DNA from: Rhizobiales bacterium Ga0077537
Lineage (GTDB): Bacteria > Pseudomonadota > Alphaproteobacteria > Rhizobiales > Hyphomicrobiaceae
DNA length: 64,000 bases
Assembly: GCA_001464955.1 (NCBI GenBank)
Contig: LNEM01000030.1
Span: 992,001-1,056,000, forward strand
Direction of reading: 5' to 3'
Of the stretch, positions 36,818-45,580 are shown in pieces. Numbering within the stretch: position 1 is the stretch's first letter; each line of letters starts with the position of its first letter. A program made the translations under genes and the position numbers. Below the pieces are notes generated by a model. It made no database searches. It worked only from the letters and a program-made list of their open reading frames with translations, and was not told the origin of the DNA.

Positions 36818-36889
36818 GTTGGTTTCGTGGTGTCGAGCACAGTGCTCCGGGCAGCCGGAGGGCGTTCAACCGAGGCTGGTCTCTAGGGG

Positions 36890-37411
36890 ATGGATCGCTT
36901 TGTCTCGACATTCACGAACAGGATCGACGCCAAGGGGCGTCTCTCTATTCCAGCGCCTTTCCGGGCCGTCCTCGAGCGGGATCGCTACACCGGGGCCGCG
37001 ACGCTCGGGCTCTATTGCTATCCCTCGCTCGACGCTCCTGCGCTCGATGCAGGCGGCGAAAAGCTTGCGCAAAAGATCGATGGCCTTCTCGGAGGTCTGC
37101 CGGACTATTCGGACGAGCGGGACGAACTCGCTGTCGCGCTCTATGGTGAGGCTCAGTTCATCGCCATCGACGCGGACGGGCGCATCGTGCTTCCGAAAGA
37201 GCTCAGGACCATCATCGGGTTACCGGAAGGCGTCGCCGAAGTCGCTTTTGTCGGCCTGGGTGACAAGTTTCAGGTCTGGTCGCCGGATCGCTTCCAGGAG
37301 CGCCGCGCCCGCGCCCGGGAAAAAGTCCGCGAGCACCGCCGACTGCTAGGCACGGCGCAGCGCCCGCCTTCAGCGTCCGGTGACGACGGCGACGGCGGGC
37401 GTGAGACATGA
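36890..37411 (+). CDS. mraZ: Transcriptional regulator and first dcw gene, MraZ
   Basis: A 173-residue protein with two AbrB/MraZ-type half-domains: [22 protein letters not shown] near the N-terminus and [18 protein letters not shown] near residues 89-106. The DxKGR/DxDGR pairs are the DNA-binding signatures. The C-terminal extension (from about 150, rich in charged residues and Gly/Asp) is longer than in E. coli. MraZ forms ring-like oligomers and binds phased TGGG repeats, present at 36591-36636. AGGGG almost touches the start, so initiation may depend on a further GAGG or the leader structure. The stop overlaps rsmH by 4 nt. Confidence 0.95.
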   Translation: MDRFVSTFTNRIDAKGRLSIPAPFRAVLERDRYTGAATLGLYCYPSLDAPALDAGGEKLAQKIDGLLGGLPDYSDERDELAVALYGEAQFIAIDADGRIVLPKELRTIIGLPEGVAEVAFVGLGDKFQVWSPDRFQERRARAREKVREHRRLLGTAQRPPSASGDDGDGGRET

Positions 37412-38445
37412 CGGGGCGACGCGTCCCGTCGGCGTGCGGCGATCCGGGTGATGCTCCCCGCCATGTTCCCGTCCTGCTCCGGGAAGTCGCTGAGCACCTG
37501 GCGCCCGCGCCGGGCGAACGGATCGTCGATTGCACGTTCGGCGCCGGCGGCTACACTCGGGCGATCCTCGACGCCGCTGCGGGCACTCGTGTTCTCGCGA
37601 TCGAGCGGGACCCGGATGCCCGCGCGGCCGGCGCACCGCTCGTCGCCCGCTATGAGGGGCGCCTCGTGCTCGTCGACGGCCGCTTCGGCGATCTCGAGCA
37701 GCTTGCAGCCGACCACGGCTTCGCCCCGGCCGACGCCATCGTCATGGATATCGGTGTGTCGTCCATGCAGATCGACGAGGCCGAGCGCGGCTTCTCGTTC
37801 ATGTCCGACGGTCCGCTCGACATGCGCATGGAGCGCGCTGGCCCGAGTGCGGCGGATCTGATCCGGACTCTGGACGAAGCCGAGATCGCCGACGTGCTGT
37901 TCCACTACGGCGAGGAGCGCCAGTCGCGGCGCATCGCCCGGAACATCGTGAAGGCTCGGGACGTGACGCCGATCGAAACCACCCGACAGCTCGCGGCCCT
38001 CGTGGAAAAGACGCTCGGCCGCCGGCACGACGACGACCGCCATCCCGCGACCCGCACGTTCCAGGCACTCCGCATCGCAGTCAACGACGAGCTTGGCGAA
38101 CTCGTGCGCGGCCTCACGGCGGCGGAGCGATGCCTGCGGCCCGGCGGACGCCTCGTCGTCGTCACGTTCCACTCCCTCGAGGATCGCATCGTGAAGCGCT
38201 TTCTGGCCCGCCGCGCGGGGCGGGACGGGGCAGGCTCGCGCCATGGCCCGCCCTCCGAAAGTGCGTTCCGCGACGCAAGTTTCCAACTCGTTAACCATCG
38301 CCCTGTTACCCCTGCTGGTGACGAACTGGTGTCGAATCCCCGGTCTCGCTCGGCAAAGCTCAGGGCGGCCGTCCGCACAGCGGCTCCAGCCTGGGAGGCC
38401 GAGCCTGCGTCCAGGCTGGGCAAGCCGGAGCTGCCCGGGGGATAA
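37408..38445 (+). CDS. rsmH: 16S rRNA m4C1402 methyltransferase
   Basis: A 345-residue AdoMet-dependent enzyme (formerly MraW). Signatures are [32 protein letters not shown], the AdoMet-contacting [30 protein letters not shown] and [18 protein letters not shown]. It methylates N4 of C1402 in the decoding centre of 16S rRNA. It starts in an ATGA overlap with mraZ, so it is translationally coupled. Confidence 0.96.
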   Translation: MTGRRVPSACGDPGDAPRHVPVLLREVAEHLAPAPGERIVDCTFGAGGYTRAILDAAAGTRVLAIERDPDARAAGAPLVARYEGRLVLVDGRFGDLEQLAADHGFAPADAIVMDIGVSSMQIDEAERGFSFMSDGPLDMRMERAGPSAADLIRTLDEAEIADVLFHYGEERQSRRIARNIVKARDVTPIETTRQLAALVEKTLGRRHDDDRHPATRTFQALRIAVNDELGELVRGLTAAERCLRPGGRLVVVTFHSLEDRIVKRFLARRAGRDGAGSRHGPPSESAFRDASFQLVNHRPVTPAGDELVSNPRSRSAKLRAAVRTAAPAWEAEPASRLGKPELPGG

Positions 38446-38488
38446 AGGCCGCGCCGGTGTTCGCCCGTACCGATGGAGGGCGTGAGCA

Positions 38489-38788
38489 ATGGGCAGGATG
38501 TTTGCGGTCGCAGCGGGCCTTGCCGCCGTTGGCGCGGCTGCCGCAGTCTATGCGGTAAAGCAGGAGACCCGCCGCGTCGAATCCGAGGTGCACGCCCTCG
38601 AGCGGGCGATCGAACGCGCCGAGAGCGACATCGCCGGCCTGAAGGCTGAGCGCTACTGGCTCGGCCGGCCCGAGCGGATCGACCAGCTGTCGCGCGAGCA
38701 GGGCCTGGGGCCGATCCATCCTACGCAATACGTGCGCCCCCCGCCCGCGGCGAAGCAATCTCCTTCCGCACGCGGCGTCGGCCAATGA
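38489..38788 (+). CDS. ftsL: Cell-division protein FtsL
   Basis: A 99-residue bitopic protein: a short cytoplasmic end, one membrane helix at about 4-22 (MFAVAAGLAAVGAAAAVYAV), then a coiled coil (TRRVESEVHALERAIERAESDIAGLKAERYWL) and PERIDQLSREQGL, the FtsL/DivIC family signature. FtsL joins FtsB and FtsQ in the divisome and signals to FtsWI. Its stop overlaps ftsI by 4 nt. Sequence conservation is low in this family; assignment rests on topology and the fixed position between rsmH and ftsI. Confidence 0.9.
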   Translation: MGRMFAVAAGLAAVGAAAAVYAVKQETRRVESEVHALERAIERAESDIAGLKAERYWLGRPERIDQLSREQGLGPIHPTQYVRPPPAAKQSPSARGVGQ

Positions 38789-40428
38789 CAGGGGCTGCGT
38801 TGGCGCCTCCGGCCGCGTCGGTGCGCCTGCGCCTGCTGGCCGTCGTGCTGGCGCTGGGGCTTGCCATGGCGGCGGTCGCCGGGCAGTTGCTCCGCCTCGG
38901 GGTGTCGGGTGGCGCGTCCGGTCGGGTCGCATCCCTCGAAACGGTGGTGCGCACGTTCGCGCGCCCCGACATCGTCGATCGCCGCGGTCGCATTCTCGCG
39001 ACCGACGTGGCCGCCAACTCGCTCTACGCGGACCCGGCCGTCGTCCTCGACCGGGACGAGGTGGCTGAGAAACTCTCCAGGGTCCTGCCGGGTCTCGAGG
39101 CGACGGAACTGCGCGCCCTGCTGGCGGATCGCAACCGACGCTTCGTCTGGATCCGTCGCGGCCTGTCGCCCCGCGAGGCGCAGCGCGTTCATGATCTGGG
39201 ATTGCCCGGGCTGTCCTTCCGTCGCGAGCCGAAGCGCGTCTATCCGGTGGGAGCGCTCGTCGGCCACATCGTCGGGCAGGTCAATCCGGACAATCGTGGC
39301 ATCGCCGGCCTCGAGCGCCACATCGACGAAACGGCCGGCTTGGAGGCGGTGAGTGGCGCCAGCCCGCCACTTTCAGGTCCGATCCGCCTCGCGCTCGATC
39401 TCGGGGCCCAGCACGCCGTCGCCGACGAACTTCGCCTCGCCATGCAGCGTTATTCCGCGACGGGCGCTTCGGCTGTGGTGATGGACGCGCGAACCGGCGA
39501 GATCGTCGCCGCTGCGTCGCTGCCCCAGATCGATCCGAATGTGGCCGGAGCGCACCTGGACCCGGCGCGCCCGGACCGCCTGCAATCGGGCGTCTACGAG
39601 TTGGGCTCGATCCTGAAGGCGTTGACCGTCGCGATGTCGCTCGAGGACGGTCTCGCGACCCTCGACAAGACCTACGACGTGACGAAGCCGCTGACCTTCG
39701 GCCGGCATCAGATCCGCGATCTGCATCCACCGGGGCGTCCCCTTACCGTGCGGGACATCTTCCTCCAGTCCTCGAACGTCGGCGCGGCCATGCTCGGCCT
39801 CGAGGCCGGGACCTCGCGGCAGCTCGTCTTTTTCGCCCGTATGGGCCTGCTGGAACCGATACGAACCGAACTCGGCCCCGTGGCGCCGCCGCTGCTCCCC
39901 GAGCGCTGGGACGGCATCGAGACCGCGACCATCTCCTACGGCCACGGTCTGGCACTCGCTCCGCTGCAGTTCGCGGCCGCCGCCGCGATCCTCGTCAACG
40001 GCGGCCGGCGCGTCGCCCCGACCTACCTGCGTCGCGACGGCGAACCGGGCCAGGGAGAGGTCGTGCTGAAGCCGGAGACCAGCGCTGCCATCCGCGAGCT
40101 GATGCGGCTCAACGTGACCATGGCCCATGGCACCGGCCGCCGCGCCGAAGTGGCCGGATACCGCGTCGGCGGCAAGACCGGAACTGCCGAGATGCCTGGC
40201 GTGGGTGGTTATCGTGAGAAGTCGGTCATCTCCTCGTTCGTCGGTGCCTTCCCCATGGACGAGCCGCGCTATCTGGTTCTCGTGTCGCTCTTCGAACCCC
40301 AATCGGGCGAGGGCACCAGCGGCGGCATCACGGCCGGCCTCAACGCAGCGCCAGTGACGGGGGCCATCGTGACCCGCATCGCGCCGGTCCTCGGCATCCT
40401 TCCGCGAGGCATTCCGGTCGCGCCCTGA
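38785..40428 (+). CDS. ftsI: Septal peptidoglycan transpeptidase FtsI (PBP3)
   Basis: A 547-residue class B penicillin-binding protein: one N-terminal membrane helix (about 16-38), the pedestal domain with RPDIVDRRGRILATDV-like start, and the transpeptidase domain. The active-site motifs are Ser275-x-x-Lys278 (ELGSILKAL), Ser-Ser-Asn at 329-331 and KTGT at 464-467. It crosslinks septal peptidoglycan with FtsW. The gene begins inside the ftsL stop (ATGA), and a 110-nt gap separates it from murE. Confidence 0.96.
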   Translation: MTGAALAPPAASVRLRLLAVVLALGLAMAAVAGQLLRLGVSGGASGRVASLETVVRTFARPDIVDRRGRILATDVAANSLYADPAVVLDRDEVAEKLSRVLPGLEATELRALLADRNRRFVWIRRGLSPREAQRVHDLGLPGLSFRREPKRVYPVGALVGHIVGQVNPDNRGIAGLERHIDETAGLEAVSGASPPLSGPIRLALDLGAQHAVADELRLAMQRYSATGASAVVMDARTGEIVAAASLPQIDPNVAGAHLDPARPDRLQSGVYELGSILKALTVAMSLEDGLATLDKTYDVTKPLTFGRHQIRDLHPPGRPLTVRDIFLQSSNVGAAMLGLEAGTSRQLVFFARMGLLEPIRTELGPVAPPLLPERWDGIETATISYGHGLALAPLQFAAAAAILVNGGRRVAPTYLRRDGEPGQGEVVLKPETSAAIRELMRLNVTMAHGTGRRAEVAGYRVGGKTGTAEMPGVGGYREKSVISSFVGAFPMDEPRYLVLVSLFEPQSGEGTSGGITAGLNAAPVTGAIVTRIAPVLGILPRGIPVAP

Positions 40429-40538
40429 TGGAACGAGGGAGACGCGCCCCGTTTGACGTGCAACCCGGCGACTCATAGTAGGAAGCGGGCGCAGAGGCGG
40501 CAAAAGGCGTCGGCGAGGGGCGAACGGAGGGGATTGGC

Positions 40539-41990
40539 GTGCAACTGACTGTCCTCGGGGACTGCGAGGCGTGGCTCGAGACGCCCGGACGCGAAAGGGC
40601 CGTCCTGGGTCTTACCTCCGACAGCCGGGCCGTCGCGCCGGGCTGGCTTTTTGCCGCGCTATCGGGAAGCCGTACGGACGGCAGTCGGTTTGTCGCCGAT
40701 GCGGTGGCGCGTGGCGCTGTGGCGGTGCTCGCCGCCGATGGCGTGCCAATCGATGTTCCGGCCGGCGTGGCGGTGGTCCGGTCGCGCGAGCCGCGCCGGT
40801 CGTTGGCCCTGCTGGCCGCCCGGTTCCATGCCACCCAGCCGCCCCGTATCGTTGCCGTCACGGGCACCAACGGCAAGACGTCCATTGCCGAGTTCACGCG
40901 ACAGATCCTGAAGTCCTGCGGGCGTGAGGCGGCATCGCTCGGCACCATCGGCATCGTGCGCCCGTCCGGCGCCCATTACGGTGGTCTGACCACGCCCGAT
41001 CCGGTGGCGCTGCACGCGACATTGGCCGGTCTGGCGGCCGAGGGCATTACGCATCTGGCGCTCGAGGCCTCGTCGCACGGGCTCGACCAGCATCGCCTCG
41101 ATGGCGTGCGCCTGACGGCCGCCGCCTTCAACAATCTGGGCCGCGACCACCTCGATTATCATCCGACCATGGAGGCCTACCTCGCCGCCAAGCTGCGGCT
41201 GTGGGATCTGCTGCCGGCCGGTGCTCCGGCGATCGTCAATGCCGATGGCCCGTCGGCGGCCGAAGCGATCGCCGCCGCCAAGGCGCGCGGCCATGACGTC
41301 CGCACGACCGGTCACGCCGGCACCGATCTCCGCCTCGACGACGTCCAGCGCGCCGGCTTTCGCCAGCGCCTCGCTGTGGTCCATGCCGGCCGGACATTTC
41401 ACGTCGACCTGCCGTTGATCGGCACCTATCAGGCCGGCAACGCGTTGGTCGCAGCCGCGCTCGCCATGGCCTGCGGCGAGACCGCCGACGCCGTCCTCCC
41501 GTCGCTCGCCCGGATCACCGGTGTCGTGGGCCGACTTGAAGTGGTCGCGGAGTTCCGCGGCGGCATCGCCGTCGTCGACTACGCCCACAAGCCCGAGGCG
41601 TTGGCCGCGGCGCTGGCGGCATTGCGGCCATTCGTGACGGGAAAACTCGTCTGCATCGTCGGCTGTGGCGGCGACCGTGATCGCGGCAAGCGGCCGATCA
41701 TGGGCCGGATCGCCGACGAGGCGGCCGACATGGCGATCGTCACGGACGACAACCCGCGCAGCGAGGATCCGGCCGCCATCCGTGCCGAGGTCTTGGCTGG
41801 CGCTCCCGGCGCGCGCGAGATCGGCGACCGCGCCGAGGCCATTCGCGCAGGGATGGCGATGCTCGGGGCCGGCGACGTCCTCCTGGTCGCGGGCAAGGGA
41901 CACGAGACGGGCCAGATCGTCGGCGACCGCGTCCAGCCGTTCTCGGATCACGAGGAGATCGAGCGAGCCGCAAGGGAGCTAGGCAGATGA
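40539..41990 (+). CDS. murE: UDP-MurNAc-tripeptide synthetase (meso-DAP adding)
   Basis: A 483-residue Mur ligase starting at GTG (40539) with GGAGGGG just upstream. The N-terminal domain has GLTSDSRAVAPGWLFAALSG, the ATP site is VAVTGTNGKTSIAEF, and SSHGLDQHR is the Mur ligase central motif. The substrate-selecting loop reads DNPRSEDP, which specifies meso-diaminopimelate as the third residue, matching dapD elsewhere in this window. It acts in the cytoplasm after MurD and before MurF. Overlaps murF by 4 nt. Confidence 0.97.
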   Translation: MQLTVLGDCEAWLETPGRERAVLGLTSDSRAVAPGWLFAALSGSRTDGSRFVADAVARGAVAVLAADGVPIDVPAGVAVVRSREPRRSLALLAARFHATQPPRIVAVTGTNGKTSIAEFTRQILKSCGREAASLGTIGIVRPSGAHYGGLTTPDPVALHATLAGLAAEGITHLALEASSHGLDQHRLDGVRLTAAAFNNLGRDHLDYHPTMEAYLAAKLRLWDLLPAGAPAIVNADGPSAAEAIAAAKARGHDVRTTGHAGTDLRLDDVQRAGFRQRLAVVHAGRTFHVDLPLIGTYQAGNALVAAALAMACGETADAVLPSLARITGVVGRLEVVAEFRGGIAVVDYAHKPEALAAALAALRPFVTGKLVCIVGCGGDRDRGKRPIMGRIADEAADMAIVTDDNPRSEDPAAIRAEVLAGAPGAREIGDRAEAIRAGMAMLGAGDVLLVAGKGHETGQIVGDRVQPFSDHEEIERAARELGR

Positions 41991-43456
41991 CAAGGCCTCT
42001 TTGGACGTTGGCGGAGATCGTGCTGGCCGTCAGCGGCATCGTCGACGCGCCGGACGGCAAGCCTGGCGCGGTAGACGCCGGTCTCCCGGTGACCGGCATC
42101 TCGATCGACACCCGGACGCTCGCGCCCGGCGACCTGTTCGTGCCGCTGACCGACGTGCGCGACGGCCACGAGTTCGTCCCAGCGGCGTTCGGTCGAGGCG
42201 CCGCGGCCGCGCTGGTTCGGGCGAGCTACGCGCGACAGCCCGGCGACGGCCTCCTGATCCGCGTCGATGATCCGCTGGCCGCCATGCAGCGCCTCGGCGT
42301 GGCCGCGCGCAGCCGCATCTCGCCGAAGGCCCGCGTCGTGGCCGTGACGGGCTCGGCCGGCAAGACGGGCACCAAGGAGATGCTGCGCGCGGCGCTGAAG
42401 GCCGCTGCAGTGTCCCCCGACCGCGTCCATGCGCCGGAGAAATCGTTCAACAACCATTGGGGCGTGCCGCTGACGCTCGCCCGCATGCCGGCCGACGTCG
42501 ACTACGCGGTCTTCGAGATCGGCATGAACCACGCCGGCGAGATATCGCCCTTGACGCGCATGGTGCGTCCCCATGTGGCCATCGTCACCAACGTCCTGCC
42601 GGTCCACGTCGGCAATTTCGCGGACGGCATCGAGGGCGTTGCCTCGGCCAAGGCCGAGATCTTCGAGGGGCTCGAGCCGGGTGGCGCTGCCGTCCTGCTC
42701 CGCGACAGCGATCACTTTGCTCGACTCGAGGCGAAGGCCCGGCGGCAAGGCGCGCGCATCGTCACGTTCGGCCGGCATCCAGCGTCCGACGCAACGCTCT
42801 TGTCGGTCGAGGCGCATCCCGAAGCTTCGGGTGATCCCGTGAGCCACGTGGTCGCCCGGATCGAGGATGGTGGCGAGGGCTTCCACGTCGAGTATGAGCT
42901 GGGCATGCCGGGCGAGCATCTGGCTGTGAACTCGCTTGCGGTCGTCCTGGCGTTGCGCGAACTGGGCTGCCTCCGGCCGGCGTCCTTGAAGCCCTTGATC
43001 GAATTGAGACCGCCGGGCGGTCGCGGCGCACGTGTTCGGATCGAGACGACCGGCGGCCGGCCGATCCTCCTGCTCGACGAATCATACAACGCCAATCCGG
43101 CTTCCACCCGGGCCGCGCTGGCCAATCTGGCGGCGGTCCCGCGTGAGGAGTTCGCCCGCCGCATCGCGGTGCTGGGCGATATGCTGGAGCTTGGTGCCGC
43201 GACGAACGACTTCCACATCGGACTGGCGGATGCGACGGCGGGCTGCGACGTCGTGTTCTGCTGTGGACCGGCCATGCGCCATCTCTTCGATGTGTTGCCG
43301 GATGCCCGGCGGGGGGCCTGGGCCCCGACCTCTGCCGATTTGCTTCCGCTCGCGGTGGCCGCGATTTCGCCCGGAGATGTCGTCATGGTGAAGGGCTCAC
43401 TCGGCTCTCGCATGGCTCCCATCGTGGATGCTGTGAAGAAGCGCTTTGCGGGCTGA
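41987..43456 (+). CDS. murF: UDP-MurNAc-pentapeptide synthetase (D-Ala-D-Ala adding)
   Basis: A 489-residue Mur ligase. Its motifs are GISIDTRTLAPGDLFVPL, the ATP-binding AVTGSAGKTGTKEML, SFNNHWGVPLTLARMP (the typical FNN region), FEIGMNHAGEI and VLLLDESYNANPAS-like LLDESYNANP. It joins D-Ala-D-Ala, made by the Ddl encoded later in the cluster, to UDP-MurNAc-tripeptide. It starts at the ATGA overlap with murE. A 79-nt gap with an 18-bp palindrome precedes mraY. Confidence 0.97.
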   Translation: MTRPLWTLAEIVLAVSGIVDAPDGKPGAVDAGLPVTGISIDTRTLAPGDLFVPLTDVRDGHEFVPAAFGRGAAAALVRASYARQPGDGLLIRVDDPLAAMQRLGVAARSRISPKARVVAVTGSAGKTGTKEMLRAALKAAAVSPDRVHAPEKSFNNHWGVPLTLARMPADVDYAVFEIGMNHAGEISPLTRMVRPHVAIVTNVLPVHVGNFADGIEGVASAKAEIFEGLEPGGAAVLLRDSDHFARLEAKARRQGARIVTFGRHPASDATLLSVEAHPEASGDPVSHVVARIEDGGEGFHVEYELGMPGEHLAVNSLAVVLALRELGCLRPASLKPLIELRPPGGRGARVRIETTGGRPILLLDESYNANPASTRAALANLAAVPREEFARRIAVLGDMLELGAATNDFHIGLADATAGCDVVFCCGPAMRHLFDVLPDARRGAWAPTSADLLPLAVAAISPGDVVMVKGSLGSRMAPIVDAVKKRFAG

Positions 43457-43475
43457 CGAACCGGGTCTAGAACCA

Positions 43476-43493
43476 GCCCCCGCGCGCGGGGGC
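43476..43493. repeat. 18-bp perfect palindrome between murF and mraY
   Basis: GCCCCCGCG immediately followed by CGCGGGGGC reads the same on both strands. As RNA it can form a 7-bp stem with a tetraloop. It lies 20 nt after the murF stop and 43 nt before mraY, has no U-run, and is not a usual terminator. It may be a processing/attenuation site or a short mobile-type palindrome. Confidence 0.6.
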
Positions 43494-43535
43494 GCCGCGA
43501 ATCGCCTGCGTCGGCGCTCATCAGAGGGGTGAGGC

Positions 43536-44618
43536 ATGCTCTACGAGCTCGTCCAGTTCAGCGACGTGTTCGGTCCGTTGAACGTCTTTCGCTACATCAC
43601 GTTCAGGACCGGCGGCGCCATCATGACGGCCCTGCTCTTCGTATTCCTGTTCGGCCCTGCGATGATCGACACGCTGCGCGTGAAGCAAGGCAAGGGCCAG
43701 CCCATCCGCGAGGACGGACCCCAATCGCATCTTTCGAAGCGGGGCACGCCCACGATGGGCGGCCTCATGATCCTGGCAGGACTGCTCTTTTCCGCGCTGC
43801 TCTGGGCCAACTGGTCGAGCCCCTACGTGTGGATCGTCTTGGGCGTCACGATGGCCTACGGCGCCATCGGGTTCTACGACGACTACCTGAAGGTGACGAA
43901 GCAGACGGCATCCGGCTTTGGTGGCAAGGCACGTTTGGGTCTCGAGTTCCTGGTGGCCGGTATCGCGGCATGGTTCATCATGGGGCTCGGCCAGCCCGGC
44001 TTTGCCGATGCCTTGACGCTCCCGTTCTTCAAGACGGTCATCATCCCGCTCGGCTACATGTTCATCCTGCTCGGTATTCTGGTGATCGCGGGTGCCGGCA
44101 ACGCCGTAAACCTGACTGATGGCCTGGATGGTCTCGCCATCGTGCCCGTCATGATCGCGGCCGCCACATTCGGCCTGATCGCCTACATGGTGGGTCACGT
44201 CGGGATCGCACGATACCTCCAGATCCATTACGTGGCCGGCGTCGGCGAACTCGCCGTGATCTGCGGCGCGCTGATCGGTGCCGGCCTCGGCTTCCTCTGG
44301 TTCAACGCCCCGCCCGCGATGATCTTCATGGGCGACACCGGATCGCTGGCTCTTGGTGGCGCGCTCGGCGCCATCGCCGTTGCCACCAAGCACGAGATCG
44401 TCCTCGCCATCGTCGGTGGCCTCTTCGTCCTCGAGACGCTGTCGGTCGTCATTCAGGTCGTCTCGTTCAAGCTCACCGGCAAGCGCGTCTTCCGCATGGC
44501 GCCGCTGCATCACCATTTCGAACAGAAGGGCTGGAAGGAGCCGACCGTGGTCGTCCGCTTCTGGATCATCTCGGTTGTGCTCGCGCTGGTCGGTCTGTCC
44601 ACGCTCAAGCTGCGCTAG
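43536..44618 (+). CDS. mraY: Phospho-MurNAc-pentapeptide translocase
   Basis: A 360-residue protein of ten membrane helices. Active-site landmarks are GFYDDYLKV (metal-binding Asp pair), [20 protein letters not shown] and the HHHFEQKGW loop near the C-terminus. It transfers phospho-MurNAc-pentapeptide to undecaprenyl phosphate, making lipid I. The start has GGGGTGAGG upstream. Only 2 nt separate it from the next gene, which is unusual cargo for this cluster. Confidence 0.97.
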   Translation: MLYELVQFSDVFGPLNVFRYITFRTGGAIMTALLFVFLFGPAMIDTLRVKQGKGQPIREDGPQSHLSKRGTPTMGGLMILAGLLFSALLWANWSSPYVWIVLGVTMAYGAIGFYDDYLKVTKQTASGFGGKARLGLEFLVAGIAAWFIMGLGQPGFADALTLPFFKTVIIPLGYMFILLGILVIAGAGNAVNLTDGLDGLAIVPVMIAAATFGLIAYMVGHVGIARYLQIHYVAGVGELAVICGALIGAGLGFLWFNAPPAMIFMGDTGSLALGGALGAIAVATKHEIVLAIVGGLFVLETLSVVIQVVSFKLTGKRVFRMAPLHHHFEQKGWKEPTVVVRFWIISVVLALVGLSTLKLR

Positions 44619-44620
44619 TC

Positions 44621-45535
44621 ATGGCCGTTGCGGGAACCCGCATAGTGGGGATCGCTGCGGTTCTCTCGGCCGCGACCGCCTTCCCGGCCATGGCAACGGA
44701 CCCGCCGCTCGGTCTCGCGCCCACCTATTCGAGCCGCAGGCTCGGCGTCGTTCCCGAAGGCGAGGTCCCGAATGCCGCCGCCATCACGCGGCGCATCTGG
44801 GCGCCGGGCATCGACGAGGGCTACGTTCCGCAAGGCCTGACCGTCGTCGGCTCGGACGTCTATCTCGGCACCTACAAGAGCATCGAGTCGTCCGTTTCAC
44901 GCGGCCCGTGCCGCCTCTATCGCATCGCCATGGCGACCGGCAGCGTCACCGCCACGCTCGATCTCCCGCCGGCCTGTGGCCACGCGGGTGGCATCGCGCG
45001 CGGCGCCGAGGGCCGCATCTGGGTCGTCGACACGCGCACGATGTTCGAAATCGCATTGTCGCCCGGATCGGCGGGCACGCTCGGCGAGGTCCGCCGCGAG
45101 GTCAGGATCGAGGCCCCGCTCAAGGGATCGTTCGCGGCCGGACATGACGGCGCCCTGTGGCTCGGCAGTTATGAGCGGCAAGGCGAGGGCCGGCTCTGGC
45201 GCCTGCCGTTGGCGGTGATCCAGGGCAGCAGCATCGGCGCGGCGGACGTCTCGGCCGAATATCGATTGCCCGCGAAGGCTCAGGGCGCGGCGTTCGATGC
45301 AGGAGGACGCCTCTGGATTTCCATCAGCGGCGCGACAAAGGGCGAACTGCACGTCATGAACCTCGCAACGGGCGCGGTCACGGCGCGCCATGCGATGCCC
45401 GCCGGCATCGAGGATCTGAGTTTCGATTCGACGGGCGGCCTTTGGTCGGTGAGCGAGGCCGGCTCGCGCCGGTGGAGCAACTGGGCGACCCATTTCCCGG
45501 TCGTCTTCCGGTTGGACACCGCACGCCTGCGCTGA
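44621..45535 (+). CDS. Secreted beta-propeller-like protein inserted in the dcw cluster
   Basis: A 304-residue protein with a signal peptide (ending PAMAT, about residue 27). The mature part shows several repeats of a strand-turn-strand pattern with Gly-x-(L/I/V)-W/Y: QGLTVVGSDVYLGTY, GGIARGAEGRIWVVDT, KGSFAAGHDGALWLGSY, QGAAFDAGGRLWISIS and EDLSFDSTGGLWSVSE, about 50-60 residues apart. This is the look of NHL, SMP-30 or similar five- to six-bladed propellers, but no named family is certain. Genes between mraY and murD are not standard in dcw clusters. Two nt from mraY and 45 nt from murD, it is in the operon. Role inferred only by position: perhaps periplasmic peptidoglycan or lipid-intermediate related. 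Confidence 0.7.
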   Translation: MAVAGTRIVGIAAVLSAATAFPAMATDPPLGLAPTYSSRRLGVVPEGEVPNAAAITRRIWAPGIDEGYVPQGLTVVGSDVYLGTYKSIESSVSRGPCRLYRIAMATGSVTATLDLPPACGHAGGIARGAEGRIWVVDTRTMFEIALSPGSAGTLGEVRREVRIEAPLKGSFAAGHDGALWLGSYERQGEGRLWRLPLAVIQGSSIGAADVSAEYRLPAKAQGAAFDAGGRLWISISGATKGELHVMNLATGAVTARHAMPAGIEDLSFDSTGGLWSVSEAGSRRWSNWATHFPVVFRLDTARLR

Positions 45536-45580
45536 TCTGGGCACGGCGGACGGCCGTCGCATCGGTTAACATGGCCAATC

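Larger units (their letters stand above)
36310..36889 (+). other. 580-nt intergenic leader upstream of the dcw cluster
   Basis: No convincing gene is present. The first 130 nt contain a small hairpin GCCACA/TGTGGC at 36425-36440, possibly ending the upstream transcript. The A/T-richer centre near 36480-36610 is followed by the phased CCAT repeats of the MraZ operator (annotated separately). After these, about 250 nt run to mraZ with a 9-bp-stem hairpin at 36777-36817 and a 13-nt dyad GAGCAC-A-GTGCTC at 36835-36847. Confidence 0.6.

Noticed and set aside
36687-37349. Possible gene starting in the mraZ leader
   Set aside because: Its second half is an out-of-frame reading of mraZ, and the translation is Ser/Arg/Gly-rich without similarity to any family I know.
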